DNA of 64,000 bases from Chloroflexota bacterium (GTDB taxonomy: Bacteria > Chloroflexota > Anaerolineae > Aggregatilineales > Aggregatilineaceae): contig JAAYCM010000131.1 of NCBI GenBank assembly GCA_012729765.1, positions 23,425 through 87,424 on the forward strand, read 5' to 3'. Both the position numbers and the translations under genes were made by a program. Shown here in pieces: positions 26,611 to 37,616 of the stretch. Each line of letters opens with the position of its first letter. Position 1 is the stretch's first letter. The notes below the pieces were generated by a model that searched no databases, was not told the origin of the DNA, and worked only from the letters and a program-made list of their open reading frames with translations.

Positions 26611-28005
26611 ATGGAAGCCCTTGATCTGGCGCGATTACAATTCGCCGCCACGACCGTCTATCATTTCTTCTTTGTGCCCCTGACGTTGGGTCTTTCGATC
26701 CTGATCGCCATCATGCAGACGATCCACTACCGCACCCAAAACCCGGTCTACGACCGCATGGCGCGCTTTTGGGGCAAGCTGTTTCTCATCAATTTTGCGA
26801 TGGGCGTCGTGACCGGGATCGTGCTCGAATTCCAGTTCGGCATGAACTGGTCGGAATATTCCCGCTTCATGGGCGACATCTTCGGCGCACCGCTGGCTAT
26901 CGAGGCGCTGGTCGCGTTCTTCCTCGAATCGACGTTCCTCGGCGTCTGGATTTTTGGCCGCGATAAGCTGCCGCGTGGGCTGCATCTCGCCTCGATCTGG
27001 CTGGTCGCCTTTGGGGCCAATATCTCCGCGCTGTGGATTCTGATCGCCAACTCGTTCATGCAGCAGCCGGTCGGCTATACGATCCGCAATGGTCGCGCCG
27101 AGATGACCGACTTCTTCGCGCTGATCACCAATCCCAACGTGCGCGTCCAGTTCCCGCACGTCTTTACGTCCGGCATGGCGACCGCCGCCTTCTTCGTGCT
27201 CGGCATCAGCGCGTGGCACCTGCTGCGCAACACGAAGCAGCGCGATTTCTTCATGCGCTCGTTCCGGCTGGCATCCGTTTACGGCATCATCGCGATTGTG
27301 CTGGTGATCATGGTCGGGCACTCGCAGGCCCAGCACATGGTCGAGGTCCAGCCGATGAAGATGGCCGCCGCCGAGGGCCTGTTCGAGAGCGAAGACCCGG
27401 CCAGCCTGTCGCTGTTCACCATCGGCGACTGGGAGCAGCGCGAGGAAGTCTTCTCGATCCGCATCCCGCGCGCGCTCAGCCTGCTGTCCTACAACCGGCT
27501 GGACGGCGAGGTAAGAGGCATCCACGATCTCCAGGCCGAGTATGAAGAGAAATACGGCGAGGGCGTGAGCTACATCCCGCCGGTCGCGCTCTCCTACTGG
27601 TCGTTCCGGGCGATGGTCGGCGCGGGCTTCGCCATGCTGGGGCTGGCGGGGATCGCGCTCTATATGACTGTGCGCAACCGCTTCAACGCGCCGGGCTGGT
27701 TCTACAAGGTCCTGGTTGCCGCCCTGCTGCTGCCCTATATCGCCAACACCACCGGCTGGCTGCTGACCGAAGTAGGCCGCCAACCCTGGATCGTCTTCGG
27801 ACTCCAGCTCACTGCCGACGCCGTCTCGCCCAACGTCTCACTGGGCATGGTCGCGACCACGCTGATCGCGTTCGTGCTGGTCTATGGCGCACTGATGGTG
27901 GTCGATGTCTATCTGCTGGCGAAGTTCGGGCGGAAAGGGCCGGAGCCAGCCGAAGCCGAAGATACTGACCAGTCTCAGCCCGCCGTCACGACGGCGCACG
28001 TCTAG
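26611..28005 (+). CDS. cydA: Cytochrome bd ubiquinol/menaquinol oxidase subunit I
   Basis: CydA carries haems b558, b595 and d and the quinol site of the membrane oxidase that reduces O2 to water at high affinity. The start is ATG 26611, with a strong GAGGAGG eight bases upstream; an in-frame ATG at 26575 precedes it and is rejected. The 464-residue protein has the axial His18 (TTVYHFFFVP), the conserved Glu98 and Glu106 in APLAIEALVAFFLES, GRQPW in TGWLLTEVGRQPWIVFG, and about nine membrane helices. The periplasmic Q-loop is short, as in Gram-positive-type CydA. It is the first gene of cydAB, followed at 15 bases by cydB. Confidence 0.97.
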   Translation: MEALDLARLQFAATTVYHFFFVPLTLGLSILIAIMQTIHYRTQNPVYDRMARFWGKLFLINFAMGVVTGIVLEFQFGMNWSEYSRFMGDIFGAPLAIEALVAFFLESTFLGVWIFGRDKLPRGLHLASIWLVAFGANISALWILIANSFMQQPVGYTIRNGRAEMTDFFALITNPNVRVQFPHVFTSGMATAAFFVLGISAWHLLRNTKQRDFFMRSFRLASVYGIIAIVLVIMVGHSQAQHMVEVQPMKMAAAEGLFESEDPASLSLFTIGDWEQREEVFSIRIPRALSLLSYNRLDGEVRGIHDLQAEYEEKYGEGVSYIPPVALSYWSFRAMVGAGFAMLGLAGIALYMTVRNRFNAPGWFYKVLVAALLLPYIANTTGWLLTEVGRQPWIVFGLQLTADAVSPNVSLGMVATTLIAFVLVYGALMVVDVYLLAKFGRKGPEPAEAEDTDQSQPAVTTAHV

Positions 28006-28020
28006 AGGAGAGCGACTATC

Positions 28021-29037
28021 ATGGACCTGCAAGACCTGTGGTTTGTGCTGATCTCGGTGCTGTTCATCGGCTTCTTCTTCCTGGAAGGCTTCGATTACGG
28101 GGTGGGTATTCTGCTGCCCTTCCTCGGCAAGACCGACACCCAGCGCCGCGTCATCATCAACACGATCGGCCCGTTCTGGGACGCCAACGAAGTCTGGATG
28201 ATCACGGCGGGCGGCGCGCTCTTTGCCGCCTTCCCGCACTGGTACGCGACCCTGTTCAGCGGCTTTTACCTGGCGCTGGGGCTGATCCTCTTTTCGCTGA
28301 TCGAGCGCGGGGTGGCCTTCGAGTTCCGCAGCAAGCAGGACGATCCTCGCTGGCGATCCGTGTGGGACTGGGCGATCTTCTTCGGCAGCGCGATCCCGGC
28401 CCTGCTGTGGGGCGTCGCCTTCGGCAACCTGGTCCAGGGCACGCCGATCAACGCCGAGATGATCTTCACCGGCAACTTCTTCGACCTGCTCAGCCCCTAC
28501 ACGCTGGTCTGCGGGCTGGCGTCGTTCACGATCTTCACCCTGCACGGCGCGATCTTCATCAGCCTGCGCACCACCGGCCAGATGGAGCAGAAGGCGCAGA
28601 GCACCGCCAGCCGGCTCTGGCCGGTTGCGGTCGGCGTCAGCGCGCTGCTGGCCGTCGCCAACTACGCCTATATCGACATCTTCACCAAGATCGGAGTCAA
28701 TCCGGGCATTATGCCGGTCGCTTCGGCGGCGGCGCTGCTCTCGGTCGGCTACTTCCTGCGCAATCGCCAGCACGGCTGGGCCTTCGCTATGATGGGCGCG
28801 ACGATCCTGCTCTCGGTCGCCACCTTCTTCTGGTTCCTGTATCCCAACGTGATGGTGTCCAGCACCGACGCGGCCTATAACCTGACGGTCGATAACGCCT
28901 CGTCGAGCGACTACACGCTCAAGGTGATGTCGGTCATCGCGCTGACGGTCGTGCCGATCGTGATACTCTACCAGGGCTGGACCTACTGGATCTTCCGCAA
29001 ACGCCTGCTGGACGATGCCAAGGCGCTCGAATACTGA
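28021..29037 (+). CDS. cydB: Cytochrome bd oxidase subunit II
   Basis: CydB is the structural partner of CydA. The 338-residue protein begins MDLQDLWFVLISVLFIGFFF, shows LEGFDYGVGILLPFLG and IGPFWDANEVWMITAGGALF, the CydB hallmarks, and has eight or so membrane helices. GAGGAGAG lies upstream of the ATG, 15 bases after cydA. A fully palindromic hairpin follows, separating cydAB from cydD. Confidence 0.97.
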   Translation: MDLQDLWFVLISVLFIGFFFLEGFDYGVGILLPFLGKTDTQRRVIINTIGPFWDANEVWMITAGGALFAAFPHWYATLFSGFYLALGLILFSLIERGVAFEFRSKQDDPRWRSVWDWAIFFGSAIPALLWGVAFGNLVQGTPINAEMIFTGNFFDLLSPYTLVCGLASFTIFTLHGAIFISLRTTGQMEQKAQSTASRLWPVAVGVSALLAVANYAYIDIFTKIGVNPGIMPVASAAALLSVGYFLRNRQHGWAFAMMGATILLSVATFFWFLYPNVMVSSTDAAYNLTVDNASSSDYTLKVMSVIALTVVPIVILYQGWTYWIFRKRLLDDAKALEY

Positions 29038-29064
29038 CGCGCTGCGCTTTTGCCGTTTCTCTAC

Positions 29065-29090
29065 CGGGGCGTATCGCGCGATACGCCCCG
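29065..29090 (+). terminator. Terminator-like palindrome between cydB and cydD
   Basis: A 26-base perfect palindrome (CGGGGCGTATCG and its complement). There is no long T-run, so it may attenuate rather than end the transcript. Confidence 0.6.
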
Positions 29091-29112
29091 CTATTTCCAC
29101 TGCCGCCGGGGG

Positions 29113-29143
29113 TTGGTCGAGCGCTGACCGCAGCCGCTATAAT
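29113..29143 (+). promoter_or_regulatory. Candidate promoter of cydD
   Basis: TATAAT at 29138-29143, with TTGGTC at 29113-29118 (19-base spacer, longer than ideal). It lies just after the palindrome that follows cydB, so cydD may have its own transcript. Confidence 0.5.
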
Positions 29144-29171
29144 CCGGTGAGATTCGAACAGGGCAACCGCG

Positions 29172-30899
29172 ATGAAACCCGACAAACGACTGCTCGGCTA
29201 TGTCCGCCCGGTGCGCCCCGCGCTGGCCCTGGCCGTGATTCTGGGCGGGCTGGCCGGGCTGCTGCTGGTGCTCCAGGCGCTTTTCCTCAGCCGGACGATC
29301 AGCCGCGTCTTTCTCGATGGCCGCGCCCTGGACGAGGTGCTGCCGCTGCTGGTGGCCCTGCTGCTGATCGCGCTGGGGCGGGCGGCGCTGCTGTGGGGCA
29401 GCGATCTCGCCGCGCATCACGTCGCCGTGACCGTCAAAACGCACCTGCGCGAGCGCTTCTTCGCCCACGTGGCCGCGCTCGGCCCGATCTACACACGCGG
29501 CGAGCGCAGCGGCGAGCTGGTCAACACCGCGATTGAGGGCATCGAAGAGTTAGACGCCTACTTCCGCCACTACCTGCCCCAGTTGTTTTTCGCGGCGCTG
29601 ATCCCACTGACCGTGCTGATCTTCGTCTTCCCGCTCGACCTGATCTCCGGCATCGTGCTGCTGCTGACCGCCCCGCTGATCCCGTTCTTCATGGCGCTGA
29701 TCGGCATCATGGCCGGTAAGGAATCGCGCAAGCAGTGGGCCGCGCTCAGCCGCATGAGCGCCCACTTTCTCGACGTGCTGCAAGGGTTGACCACGCTCAA
29801 GCTGTTTGGGCGCAGCCGCGAGCAGGCCGAAACCATCGCCCGCATCAGCCACCAGTTCCGCGACCGGACGATGAGCGTGCTGCGCGTCGCGTTTCTCTCG
29901 GCGCTGGTGCTGGAACTGATCGCCACGATCAGCACCGCGATCATCGCCGTGCAGATCGGCCTGCGCCTGCTCTATGGCCGGATCGAGTTCGAGCAGGCAT
30001 TGTTCGTGCTCATTCTCGCCCCGGAGTTCTACCTGCCGCTGCGCCTGCTGGGGACGCGCTTTCACGCTGCGACCTCTGGGCTGGCCGCCGCCGAGCGCAT
30101 CTTCGCCGTGCTGGCGATCCCGCTGCCCACGCCCCGCGCCGATCCGGTGAGCGCGCCCGCGCTGCCCGCCAGCCCGATCCGCTTCGAGGATGTGCGCTAC
30201 GCCTACGACGGCGGCGAGCGCCCGGCCCTCAGCGGCGCGAGCTTCAGCATCCTGCCCGGCCAGACGGTCGCCCTGGTCGGAGCCAGCGGCGCGGGCAAGA
30301 GCACGATCCTGCAATTACTCTTGCGCTTTATCGAGCCGGACGCCGGGCAGATCACGGTCGGGGGGGTGCCGCTGAGCGCGATCGCGCCGGATGACTGGCG
30401 CGCGCAAATCGCGTGGGTGCCGCAGCTTCCCTACCTGTTCCACGCCACAATCGCGGATAACATCCGGCTGGCCCGGCCCGACGCGTCGCTAGAGGATGTG
30501 ATGCGCGCCGCCGAGCAGGCCCACGCCGACGAATTCATCCGCGCTTTCCCGGCGGGCTACGACACGCCGATCGGGGAGCGTGGGGCGCGGCTCAGCGGGG
30601 GGCAGGCCCAGCGGATCGCCCTGGCGCGCGCCTTTCTCAAGGACGCGCCGCTGCTGCTGCTGGATGAGCCGACCTCGAATCTCGACCCTGAAACCGAGGC
30701 GCTGCTGCAAGACGCGATGCACAGCCTGATGCAGAATCGCACCGTGCTGCTGATCGCCCACCGGCTGAACACCGTCGCCGGGGCCGACCAGATTCTCGTG
30801 CTCGACGGCGGGCGCGTGGTCGAGCACGGCACCCACCAGGCGCTCGTCGTGCGCGACGGCGGCGTCTATCGCCAGCTTGTGATGGCCTATGGGAGCTAG
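29172..30899 (+). CDS. cydD: ABC exporter subunit CydD, needed for cytochrome bd assembly
   Basis: CydDC is a heterodimeric type IV ABC transporter required for bd oxidase maturation (reported to move haem and thiols in other bacteria). The 575-residue half-transporter has six membrane helices in residues 1-310 and an NBD with Walker A GASGAGKST, the signature LSGGQAQRIALARAFLKDAP, Walker B LLLLDEPTSNLD and the H-loop IAHRLNT. LSGGQAQR in place of LSGGQRQR is typical of CydD. Separated from cydC by a methyltransferase gene that starts seven bases later. Confidence 0.93.
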   Translation: MKPDKRLLGYVRPVRPALALAVILGGLAGLLLVLQALFLSRTISRVFLDGRALDEVLPLLVALLLIALGRAALLWGSDLAAHHVAVTVKTHLRERFFAHVAALGPIYTRGERSGELVNTAIEGIEELDAYFRHYLPQLFFAALIPLTVLIFVFPLDLISGIVLLLTAPLIPFFMALIGIMAGKESRKQWAALSRMSAHFLDVLQGLTTLKLFGRSREQAETIARISHQFRDRTMSVLRVAFLSALVLELIATISTAIIAVQIGLRLLYGRIEFEQALFVLILAPEFYLPLRLLGTRFHAATSGLAAAERIFAVLAIPLPTPRADPVSAPALPASPIRFEDVRYAYDGGERPALSGASFSILPGQTVALVGASGAGKSTILQLLLRFIEPDAGQITVGGVPLSAIAPDDWRAQIAWVPQLPYLFHATIADNIRLARPDASLEDVMRAAEQAHADEFIRAFPAGYDTPIGERGARLSGGQAQRIALARAFLKDAPLLLLDEPTSNLDPETEALLQDAMHSLMQNRTVLLIAHRLNTVAGADQILVLDGGRVVEHGTHQALVVRDGGVYRQLVMAYGS

Positions 30900-30905
30900 A
30901 CGATA

Positions 30906-31799
30906 ATGCCTGCTCTGGATCAGATCGATTACGCCGGGCGCGAGCTGCTCTACAACGCCTTCATGCGCCCCGCCCTCGAATCCGCCATCGCCACGTTTGC
31001 CCCGCCGCCCGGTTCGCGCGGGCTGGATGTCGGCTGCGGCCCCGGCGGGCTGTTCCCGCTCTTCGACGCGGCGATGCAGGGGCGCGGCAGCCTCACCGGG
31101 CTGGATATCTCGACCGGGCATCTGGCCGCCGCCCATGACGTGATCCGCGAGCACGGCTTAGAAGCGCGCTGCCGGGTGCTGCAAGTCGATTTGCGCGAGC
31201 CGCTGCCCTTCCCCGATGCCAGCTTCGACTGGGTGTGGTCCGCCGACACGCTGAACTCGGTCGAGTCGCCCGAAGGCTTTGCCGATCCGGTGCCAGTCGT
31301 GCGCGAGATGATGCGCGTCGTCAGGCCGGGCGGCAAGGTCGCGATCTTCTTCGGCAACCGGCTCAACGCGATGTACCTGCCCGACTACGCGCATATCGAG
31401 CAGTGTCTCGCGACGGCGTTCAAGGTGTGGCACCTCAAGCGCAGCCGCGTACACCCATCCTACCGCCACGAGAACGCGCTGGCGTGGTTCCAGGCGGCGG
31501 GCGTGCACGAGCCGGTCGTGACACCGCATACGGTGCTCTACCAGGCGCCGCTGCCGCCCGATGTCGCGCGCTACATCCAGCGCTATATCTTCGAGACGGA
31601 ATACAAGAATCCGCCCGACATCAAAGACTATGCCCAGGGCGCGGGCATGACCGAGGATGACTGGGAAACCTGGATGGCGCTCTCCAGCCCGGCCTCGCCC
31701 GATTACCTGCTGCGCCGCGACGATTATTTCTGCATCCGCTACGGGCTGCTGACGGTTGGGCGCGTGCCCGATCCGGCACATGAGCAGCCCCGCACCTGA
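30906..31799 (+). CDS. Class I SAM-dependent methyltransferase inserted between cydD and cydC
   Basis: A 297-residue methyltransferase. SAM-binding motif I is GLDVGCGPGGLFPLFDAA (about residues 37-54); motif II-like GLDISTGHLAAAHDV; post-motif PFPDASFDWVWSADTLNSVE and the UbiE/COG2226-like MMRVVRPGGKVAIFF follow. The C-terminal 100 residues (HTVLYQAPLPPDVARYIQRY) probably define the substrate. The 7-base gap to cydD and 13-base gap to cydC imply one transcript. A quinone or haem-related substrate is conceivable from context only. Confidence 0.85.
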   Translation: MPALDQIDYAGRELLYNAFMRPALESAIATFAPPPGSRGLDVGCGPGGLFPLFDAAMQGRGSLTGLDISTGHLAAAHDVIREHGLEARCRVLQVDLREPLPFPDASFDWVWSADTLNSVESPEGFADPVPVVREMMRVVRPGGKVAIFFGNRLNAMYLPDYAHIEQCLATAFKVWHLKRSRVHPSYRHENALAWFQAAGVHEPVVTPHTVLYQAPLPPDVARYIQRYIFETEYKNPPDIKDYAQGAGMTEDDWETWMALSSPASPDYLLRRDDYFCIRYGLLTVGRVPDPAHEQPRT

Positions 31800-31812
31800 T
31801 TGACAGCCAGCT

Positions 31813-33573
31813 ATGATTCACTCCCTGCGCACCTTCCGCCGCCTGCTGAGCATCGCCGCCCCGTTCCGCTGGTGGATGGCGCTCTCGGCTCTGCTCGGCT
31901 TCCTGACCATCGGCAGCAGCATCGGCCTGATGGCGACCGCCGCCTGGATCATCGCCACCGCCGCGCTGCACCCGCCGCTCGGTGAATTGCAGATGGCGAT
32001 CGTCGGCGTGCGCTTCTTCGGCATCGGGCGCGGTGTATTCCGCTATCTGGAGCGCTACGTCTCGCACCAGACCACCTTCCGGCTGCTGGCGCGGCTGCGC
32101 GTCTGGTTCTATACCGCGCTGGAGCCGCTCGCCCCGGCCCGCCTGATGCAGTACCGCAGCGGCGACCTGCTCAGCCGCGTGGTGGCCGACATCGAGACGC
32201 TCGAAAACTTCTACCTGCGCGTGATCGCGCCCCCGGCGATCGCGCTCGCGGTCGGCGGGGTGATGTGGTTTTTCATGGCCGCGTTCGACCGGCGGCTGGC
32301 GCTGGTCCTGGCCGCGTTCTGGCTGCTGGCCGGGCTGGCCGTGCCGGTCCTGACGACGTGGCTCAGCCGCCGCCTGGGGCCGGGCCTGATCGGGCTGCGG
32401 GCCGCGCTCAACGTCGCGCTGGTCGATGGCATCCAGGGGTTGGCCGACCTGGCAGCTTATGGCGATCAGGCGCGCTACCAGGAACGCGTATGGGAGCTGA
32501 ACCGCGACCTGGCCCGCCAGCAGACACGCATGGCCCGGATCGACGCACTGCAAAACGCACTCGGCGCGCTGCTGGTCAGCCTGGCGGCGCTGGCCGTGCT
32601 GGCCGCCGCGATCCCGCTGGTGCACGCCGGCCAGATCGACGGCGTGCTGCTGGCGGTGCTGGTATTGGCGACGATCAGCAGCTTCGAGGCGGTCCTGCCG
32701 CTGCCACAGGCGTTCCAGCATCTCAGCAGCAACCTGGAAGCCGCCCGCCGCCTGTTCGAGATCGTGGACGCCGCGCCCGCCGTGCACGATCCCGCCGCGC
32801 CCGCGCCACCGCCGGTCCGGGCCGCTATCGCCGTGCGCGATCTGACGTTCGGCTATGCCCCGGACGATCCCCCCGCCCTGGATGGGATCAGCTTCACGCT
32901 GCCGCAGGGGCACACCCTGGCGCTTGTCGGGGCGAGCGGCGCGGGCAAATCGACGCTGGTCAACCTGCTGCTGCGCTTCTGGGACTACGAGCACGGCCAG
33001 ATCACGCTCGGCGGGCGCGACGCGCGGGAATACGATCAGCACGAGGTCCGCCGCCTGATCAGCGTGGTCGGGCAGAGTACTTACCTGTTCAACACCACCA
33101 TCCGCGACAATATCGCGCTGGCCCGCCCCGACGCCGATCAGGATGCGATTGAGCGCGCGGCGCGGCAGGCCCAGGTGCACGACTTCATCGCGTCGCTGCC
33201 TCAGGGCTACGACACCTACACCGGCGAGCACGGGCTGAATCTGAGCGGCGGGGAGCGTCAACGGCTGGCGATCGCGCGCGCCATCCTCAAAGACGCGCCG
33301 ATCCTGATCCTGGACGAGCCAACGGCTAACCTGGACGCCGTGACCGAGCGCGAAGTCTGGCAGGCGATCCAGCCGGCGATCGCGGGCCGCACCACGCTGA
33401 TCATCACCCACCGGCTGATCGGTCTGGAGCACGCCGACGAAATCCTGGTGCTGCGCCAGGGCCGTGTCGTCGAGCGCGGCTCGCATGCCGATCTGCTTGC
33501 GGCGCAGGGAGCCTATTTCCGCCTGTGGACTCTGCAGCACCAGGCGCTGGAGCTGCTGGCCGAAGCGCCGTAA
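31813..33573 (+). CDS. cydC: ABC exporter subunit CydC
   Basis: The second half of the CydDC exporter, 586 residues. Six membrane helices cover residues 1-310 (ALLGFLTIGSSIGLMATAAW is the CydC-type first pair); the NBD has Walker A GASGAGKSTLV, signature LSGGERQRLAIARAILKDAP, Walker B ILILDEPTANLD and ITHRLIGLE. Start ATG 31813 follows the methyltransferase closely. It ends the cyd cluster; a long gap with two hairpins follows. Confidence 0.93.
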   Translation: MIHSLRTFRRLLSIAAPFRWWMALSALLGFLTIGSSIGLMATAAWIIATAALHPPLGELQMAIVGVRFFGIGRGVFRYLERYVSHQTTFRLLARLRVWFYTALEPLAPARLMQYRSGDLLSRVVADIETLENFYLRVIAPPAIALAVGGVMWFFMAAFDRRLALVLAAFWLLAGLAVPVLTTWLSRRLGPGLIGLRAALNVALVDGIQGLADLAAYGDQARYQERVWELNRDLARQQTRMARIDALQNALGALLVSLAALAVLAAAIPLVHAGQIDGVLLAVLVLATISSFEAVLPLPQAFQHLSSNLEAARRLFEIVDAAPAVHDPAAPAPPPVRAAIAVRDLTFGYAPDDPPALDGISFTLPQGHTLALVGASGAGKSTLVNLLLRFWDYEHGQITLGGRDAREYDQHEVRRLISVVGQSTYLFNTTIRDNIALARPDADQDAIERAARQAQVHDFIASLPQGYDTYTGEHGLNLSGGERQRLAIARAILKDAPILILDEPTANLDAVTEREVWQAIQPAIAGRTTLIITHRLIGLEHADEILVLRQGRVVERGSHADLLAAQGAYFRLWTLQHQALELLAEAP

Positions 33574-33696
33574 ATTACTAACGTGATTTCTATACTTTGC
33601 TGATGTTTTTCTACGATAGACGGGTTAAACTGTGCCCAGCCTGAGATCGATCCCCGGCGTGACACGCTCACCGTTCCGGGCGAGATCGGGCGCGAA

Positions 33697-33744
33697 CAGG
33701 ATGATCGGCGCGGGCCTGTACGGCCCAAACGCCCCATCATCCTG
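33697..33744. other. Long imperfect hairpin after cydC
   Basis: CAGGATGAT (33697-33705) pairs with ATCATCCTG (33736-33744), with further inner pairing GGCC/GGCC around TGTAC. Not followed by a T-run. Confidence 0.5.
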
Positions 33745-33750
33745 CTAAAC

Positions 33751-33796
33751 GGTCCGCCACCTGATGGCTTCCCCCCTGGCCATCGGGCGGCGGACC
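33751..33796 (+). terminator. Terminator-like hairpin after cydC
   Basis: GGTCCGCC (33751-33758) pairs with GGCGGACC (33789-33796), with inner GATGG/CCATC pairing. Only a weak T-rich tail (CTTCAGTTT) follows, so termination is probable rather than certain. Confidence 0.5.
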
Positions 33797-33811
33797 CTTC
33801 AGTTTCCAGCC

Positions 33812-33839
33812 TTGCCGGGCCACTTCAAACCGCTATAAT
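33812..33839 (+). promoter_or_regulatory. Sigma70-type promoter of rmd-gmd
   Basis: TTGCCG (33812-33817), a 16-base spacer and TATAAT (33834-33839), about 54 bases before the rmd start. Confidence 0.65.
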
Positions 33840-33892
33840 CTACCGCGCGCCTGGTCCCAAGGTGGGACACCTTCGATAAGGGGCAAAATGTC

Positions 33893-35861
<1,969 letters not shown>

Positions 35862-35870
35862 GGGCTGCCG

Positions 35871-36671
35871 ATGACGCTGATCGACACGCACTGCCATCTG
35901 GACTTCGACGCCTTCGATGGGGTGCGCGACGAGGTGGTCCAGCGCGCGCTCGATGCCGGGGTGACGCGCATCATCAACCCCGGCACCGATCTCGCACGCT
36001 CGCGGGCCGCGTTGGGCCTGGCCGACACCTACCCCGGCGTTTATGCGGCGGTCGGGATTCACCCCAACAGCACGGCGGACTTCAGCTCGGCCCTGCTGGA
36101 CGAGGTGCGCGCCCTGGCCGCGCATCCCAAAGTGATCGCCATCGGTGAGATCGGCCTGGATTACCACTGGGACGATTCGCCCCCGGCCACGCAGCGCCGC
36201 GCGCTGGAAGCCCAGCTTATGCTGGCCGCCGATCTGGGCCTGCCGGTGATCATCCACAACCGCGAGGCCGGCGACGATGTGCTGGACGTGCTGGCTGAGT
36301 GGGTCGCCACGCTGCCGGAATCGCTCCGGGCGCGGCCCGGCGTGCTGCATTCCTTCTCCGCCCCGCCGGAGATCGCGGAGCGCGGCCTGGCGCTCGGCTT
36401 CTATCTCGGCTTCACCGGCTCGGTTACGTTCAAGAACGCCGACGCCCTGCGCCAGATCGCGGCGCGGGTGCCCGCCGACCGGATTCTGATCGAAACCGAC
36501 GCCCCTTTCCTGACGCCGCATCCCTATCGCGGGCGGCGGCCCAACGAACCGGCCTACGTGCGCTTTATCGCAGAGCGGCTGGCGGCGCTGCGTGTCGAGT
36601 CCGATGGCGACTTCGCCGCGCAAACCACCGCCAACGCCGAACGCCTTTTCGCCCTGCCCGCGTCTGGCTAG
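35871..36671 (+). CDS. tatD: TatD-family metal-dependent hydrolase (DNase)
   Basis: A 266-residue amidohydrolase-fold protein. Metal ligands appear in LIDTHCHLDFDAF (His7, His9), the bridging Glu in IGEIGLDYHWD, then VIIHNREA, VLHSFSAPP (VLH-F-like) and ILIETDAPFLTPHPYRG, as in YcfH/TatD exonucleases. The stop is followed closely by the hydrolase gene. TatD enzymes act as 3'-5' exonucleases in DNA repair or turnover; the link to the sugar genes is positional only. Confidence 0.95.
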   Translation: MTLIDTHCHLDFDAFDGVRDEVVQRALDAGVTRIINPGTDLARSRAALGLADTYPGVYAAVGIHPNSTADFSSALLDEVRALAAHPKVIAIGEIGLDYHWDDSPPATQRRALEAQLMLAADLGLPVIIHNREAGDDVLDVLAEWVATLPESLRARPGVLHSFSAPPEIAERGLALGFYLGFTGSVTFKNADALRQIAARVPADRILIETDAPFLTPHPYRGRRPNEPAYVRFIAERLAALRVESDGDFAAQTTANAERLFALPASG

Positions 36672-36684
36672 CCGAGGTCTGCTG

Positions 36685-37476
36685 ATGTCACTTTATACCT
36701 ACGAAACCGGAACACCCGGCGCCCCCGCTATTGTCTTTCTGCACGGCATCGGTGCCAGCGGCTGGATGTGGCAGCCACAGACCGCCGCCCTGGCCGATTT
36801 CCACTGTTTGGCGGTCGATTTGCCCGGTCACGGCCAGAGCAACCAGGAAACCTGGGAGTCGCTGAAGGACACCGCCGGCCAGGTCGCGGCGATCATCCGG
36901 GCGCGGGCCACAAGCGGACGGGCACACGTCGTCGGGCTGTCGCTGGGCGGATATGTCGCGCTGACACTGCTGGAACATCATGCCGGTGTTTTGGATCGTG
37001 TCGTCATCAGCGGAGTTACCACCGCGCCCATGCCCAACCGGGTGCTGCTGCCGCTGCAACTGGGGTTGATGTCCGCCATCATGCAGCGGCGCTGGTTCGT
37101 AAATATGCAGGCCCGCTCGCTGCCTCTGTCGCCGGAGATGCAGACCGCCTTCGCCGAGAATCTGCGCGCGATGTCGATGCGGGCCTACCGCCGCATCTGG
37201 CGAGAAGCGGCCTATTTCCAGGCGTCCGATGCGCTCCGCCACGTGGACACCCCCACGCTGATCACGGCGGGCAGCCGCGAATCGGAAATCATCCTGCAGG
37301 CGGTGAGCACGCTCGCGGCCATGCTGCCCCACGCCGAGGGGCGGCTCGCACCCGGACACGGTCACGGCTGGAACGTCGAGGCCCCCGACCTGTTCAGCGC
37401 GATGGTCCGCGCCTGGATCACAGACGCCCCGCTGCCCGACCGCTTACAGGTGGTGAGCCCCAGCACAGGCCATTGA
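36685..37476 (+). CDS. Alpha/beta hydrolase
   Basis: A 263-residue protein from ATG 36685 (GAGG upstream); a longer frame from 36592 overlaps tatD and is unlikely. Oxyanion segment VFLHGIGASGWMWQP, LAVDLPGHGQSNQETWE, and the nucleophile elbow VVGLSLGGY (Ser86). The catalytic His is probably in GHGHGWNVEAPDLF. The usual acid position reads ITAGSRESEII, without the common Asp, so either the acid sits elsewhere or the enzyme is unusual. Substrate unknown. Confidence 0.88.
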   Translation: MSLYTYETGTPGAPAIVFLHGIGASGWMWQPQTAALADFHCLAVDLPGHGQSNQETWESLKDTAGQVAAIIRARATSGRAHVVGLSLGGYVALTLLEHHAGVLDRVVISGVTTAPMPNRVLLPLQLGLMSAIMQRRWFVNMQARSLPLSPEMQTAFAENLRAMSMRAYRRIWREAAYFQASDALRHVDTPTLITAGSRESEIILQAVSTLAAMLPHAEGRLAPGHGHGWNVEAPDLFSAMVRAWITDAPLPDRLQVVSPSTGH

Positions 37477-37513
37477 TCATCACCCGCCTCTGGTGAAAAA
37501 TTTCATTTAGCGC

Positions 37514-37542
37514 TTGGCGCAGGGCGAAATGCGGTGCATACT
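37514..37542 (+). promoter_or_regulatory. Candidate promoter of the zinc-ribbon gene
   Basis: TTGGCG (37514-37519), a 17-base spacer and CATACT (37537-37542), 75 bases before the ATG. Confidence 0.45.
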
Positions 37543-37616
37543 AGAATCAATGATCTGCTGATTCGCCGCGACAAGCCCTGTCGGTGGCGCATCAGTTTAC
37601 ATGCGGAGAGAGAGCT

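Larger units (their letters stand above)
33574..33892. other. Intergenic region: two long hairpins, then an rmd promoter
   Basis: The only gap over 300 bases. The first 60 bases are AT-rich with no clear signal. Then come a long imperfect hairpin (33697-33744), a second strong one (33751-33796) and a sigma70-like promoter (33812-33839). The stretch 33640-33750 reads as a short open frame but has no start or recognisable protein; I see no gene here. Confidence 0.7.

Noticed and set aside
31621..33540. Long minus-strand open frame over cydC (639 residues)
   Set aside because: A shadow of the cydC reading frame; sequence is low-complexity Gln/Arg/Asp without domains.
33640..33750. Open stretch after cydC that could be a gene remnant
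   Set aside because: No start codon with a ribosome site and no recognisable protein similarity; overlaps hairpin DNA.
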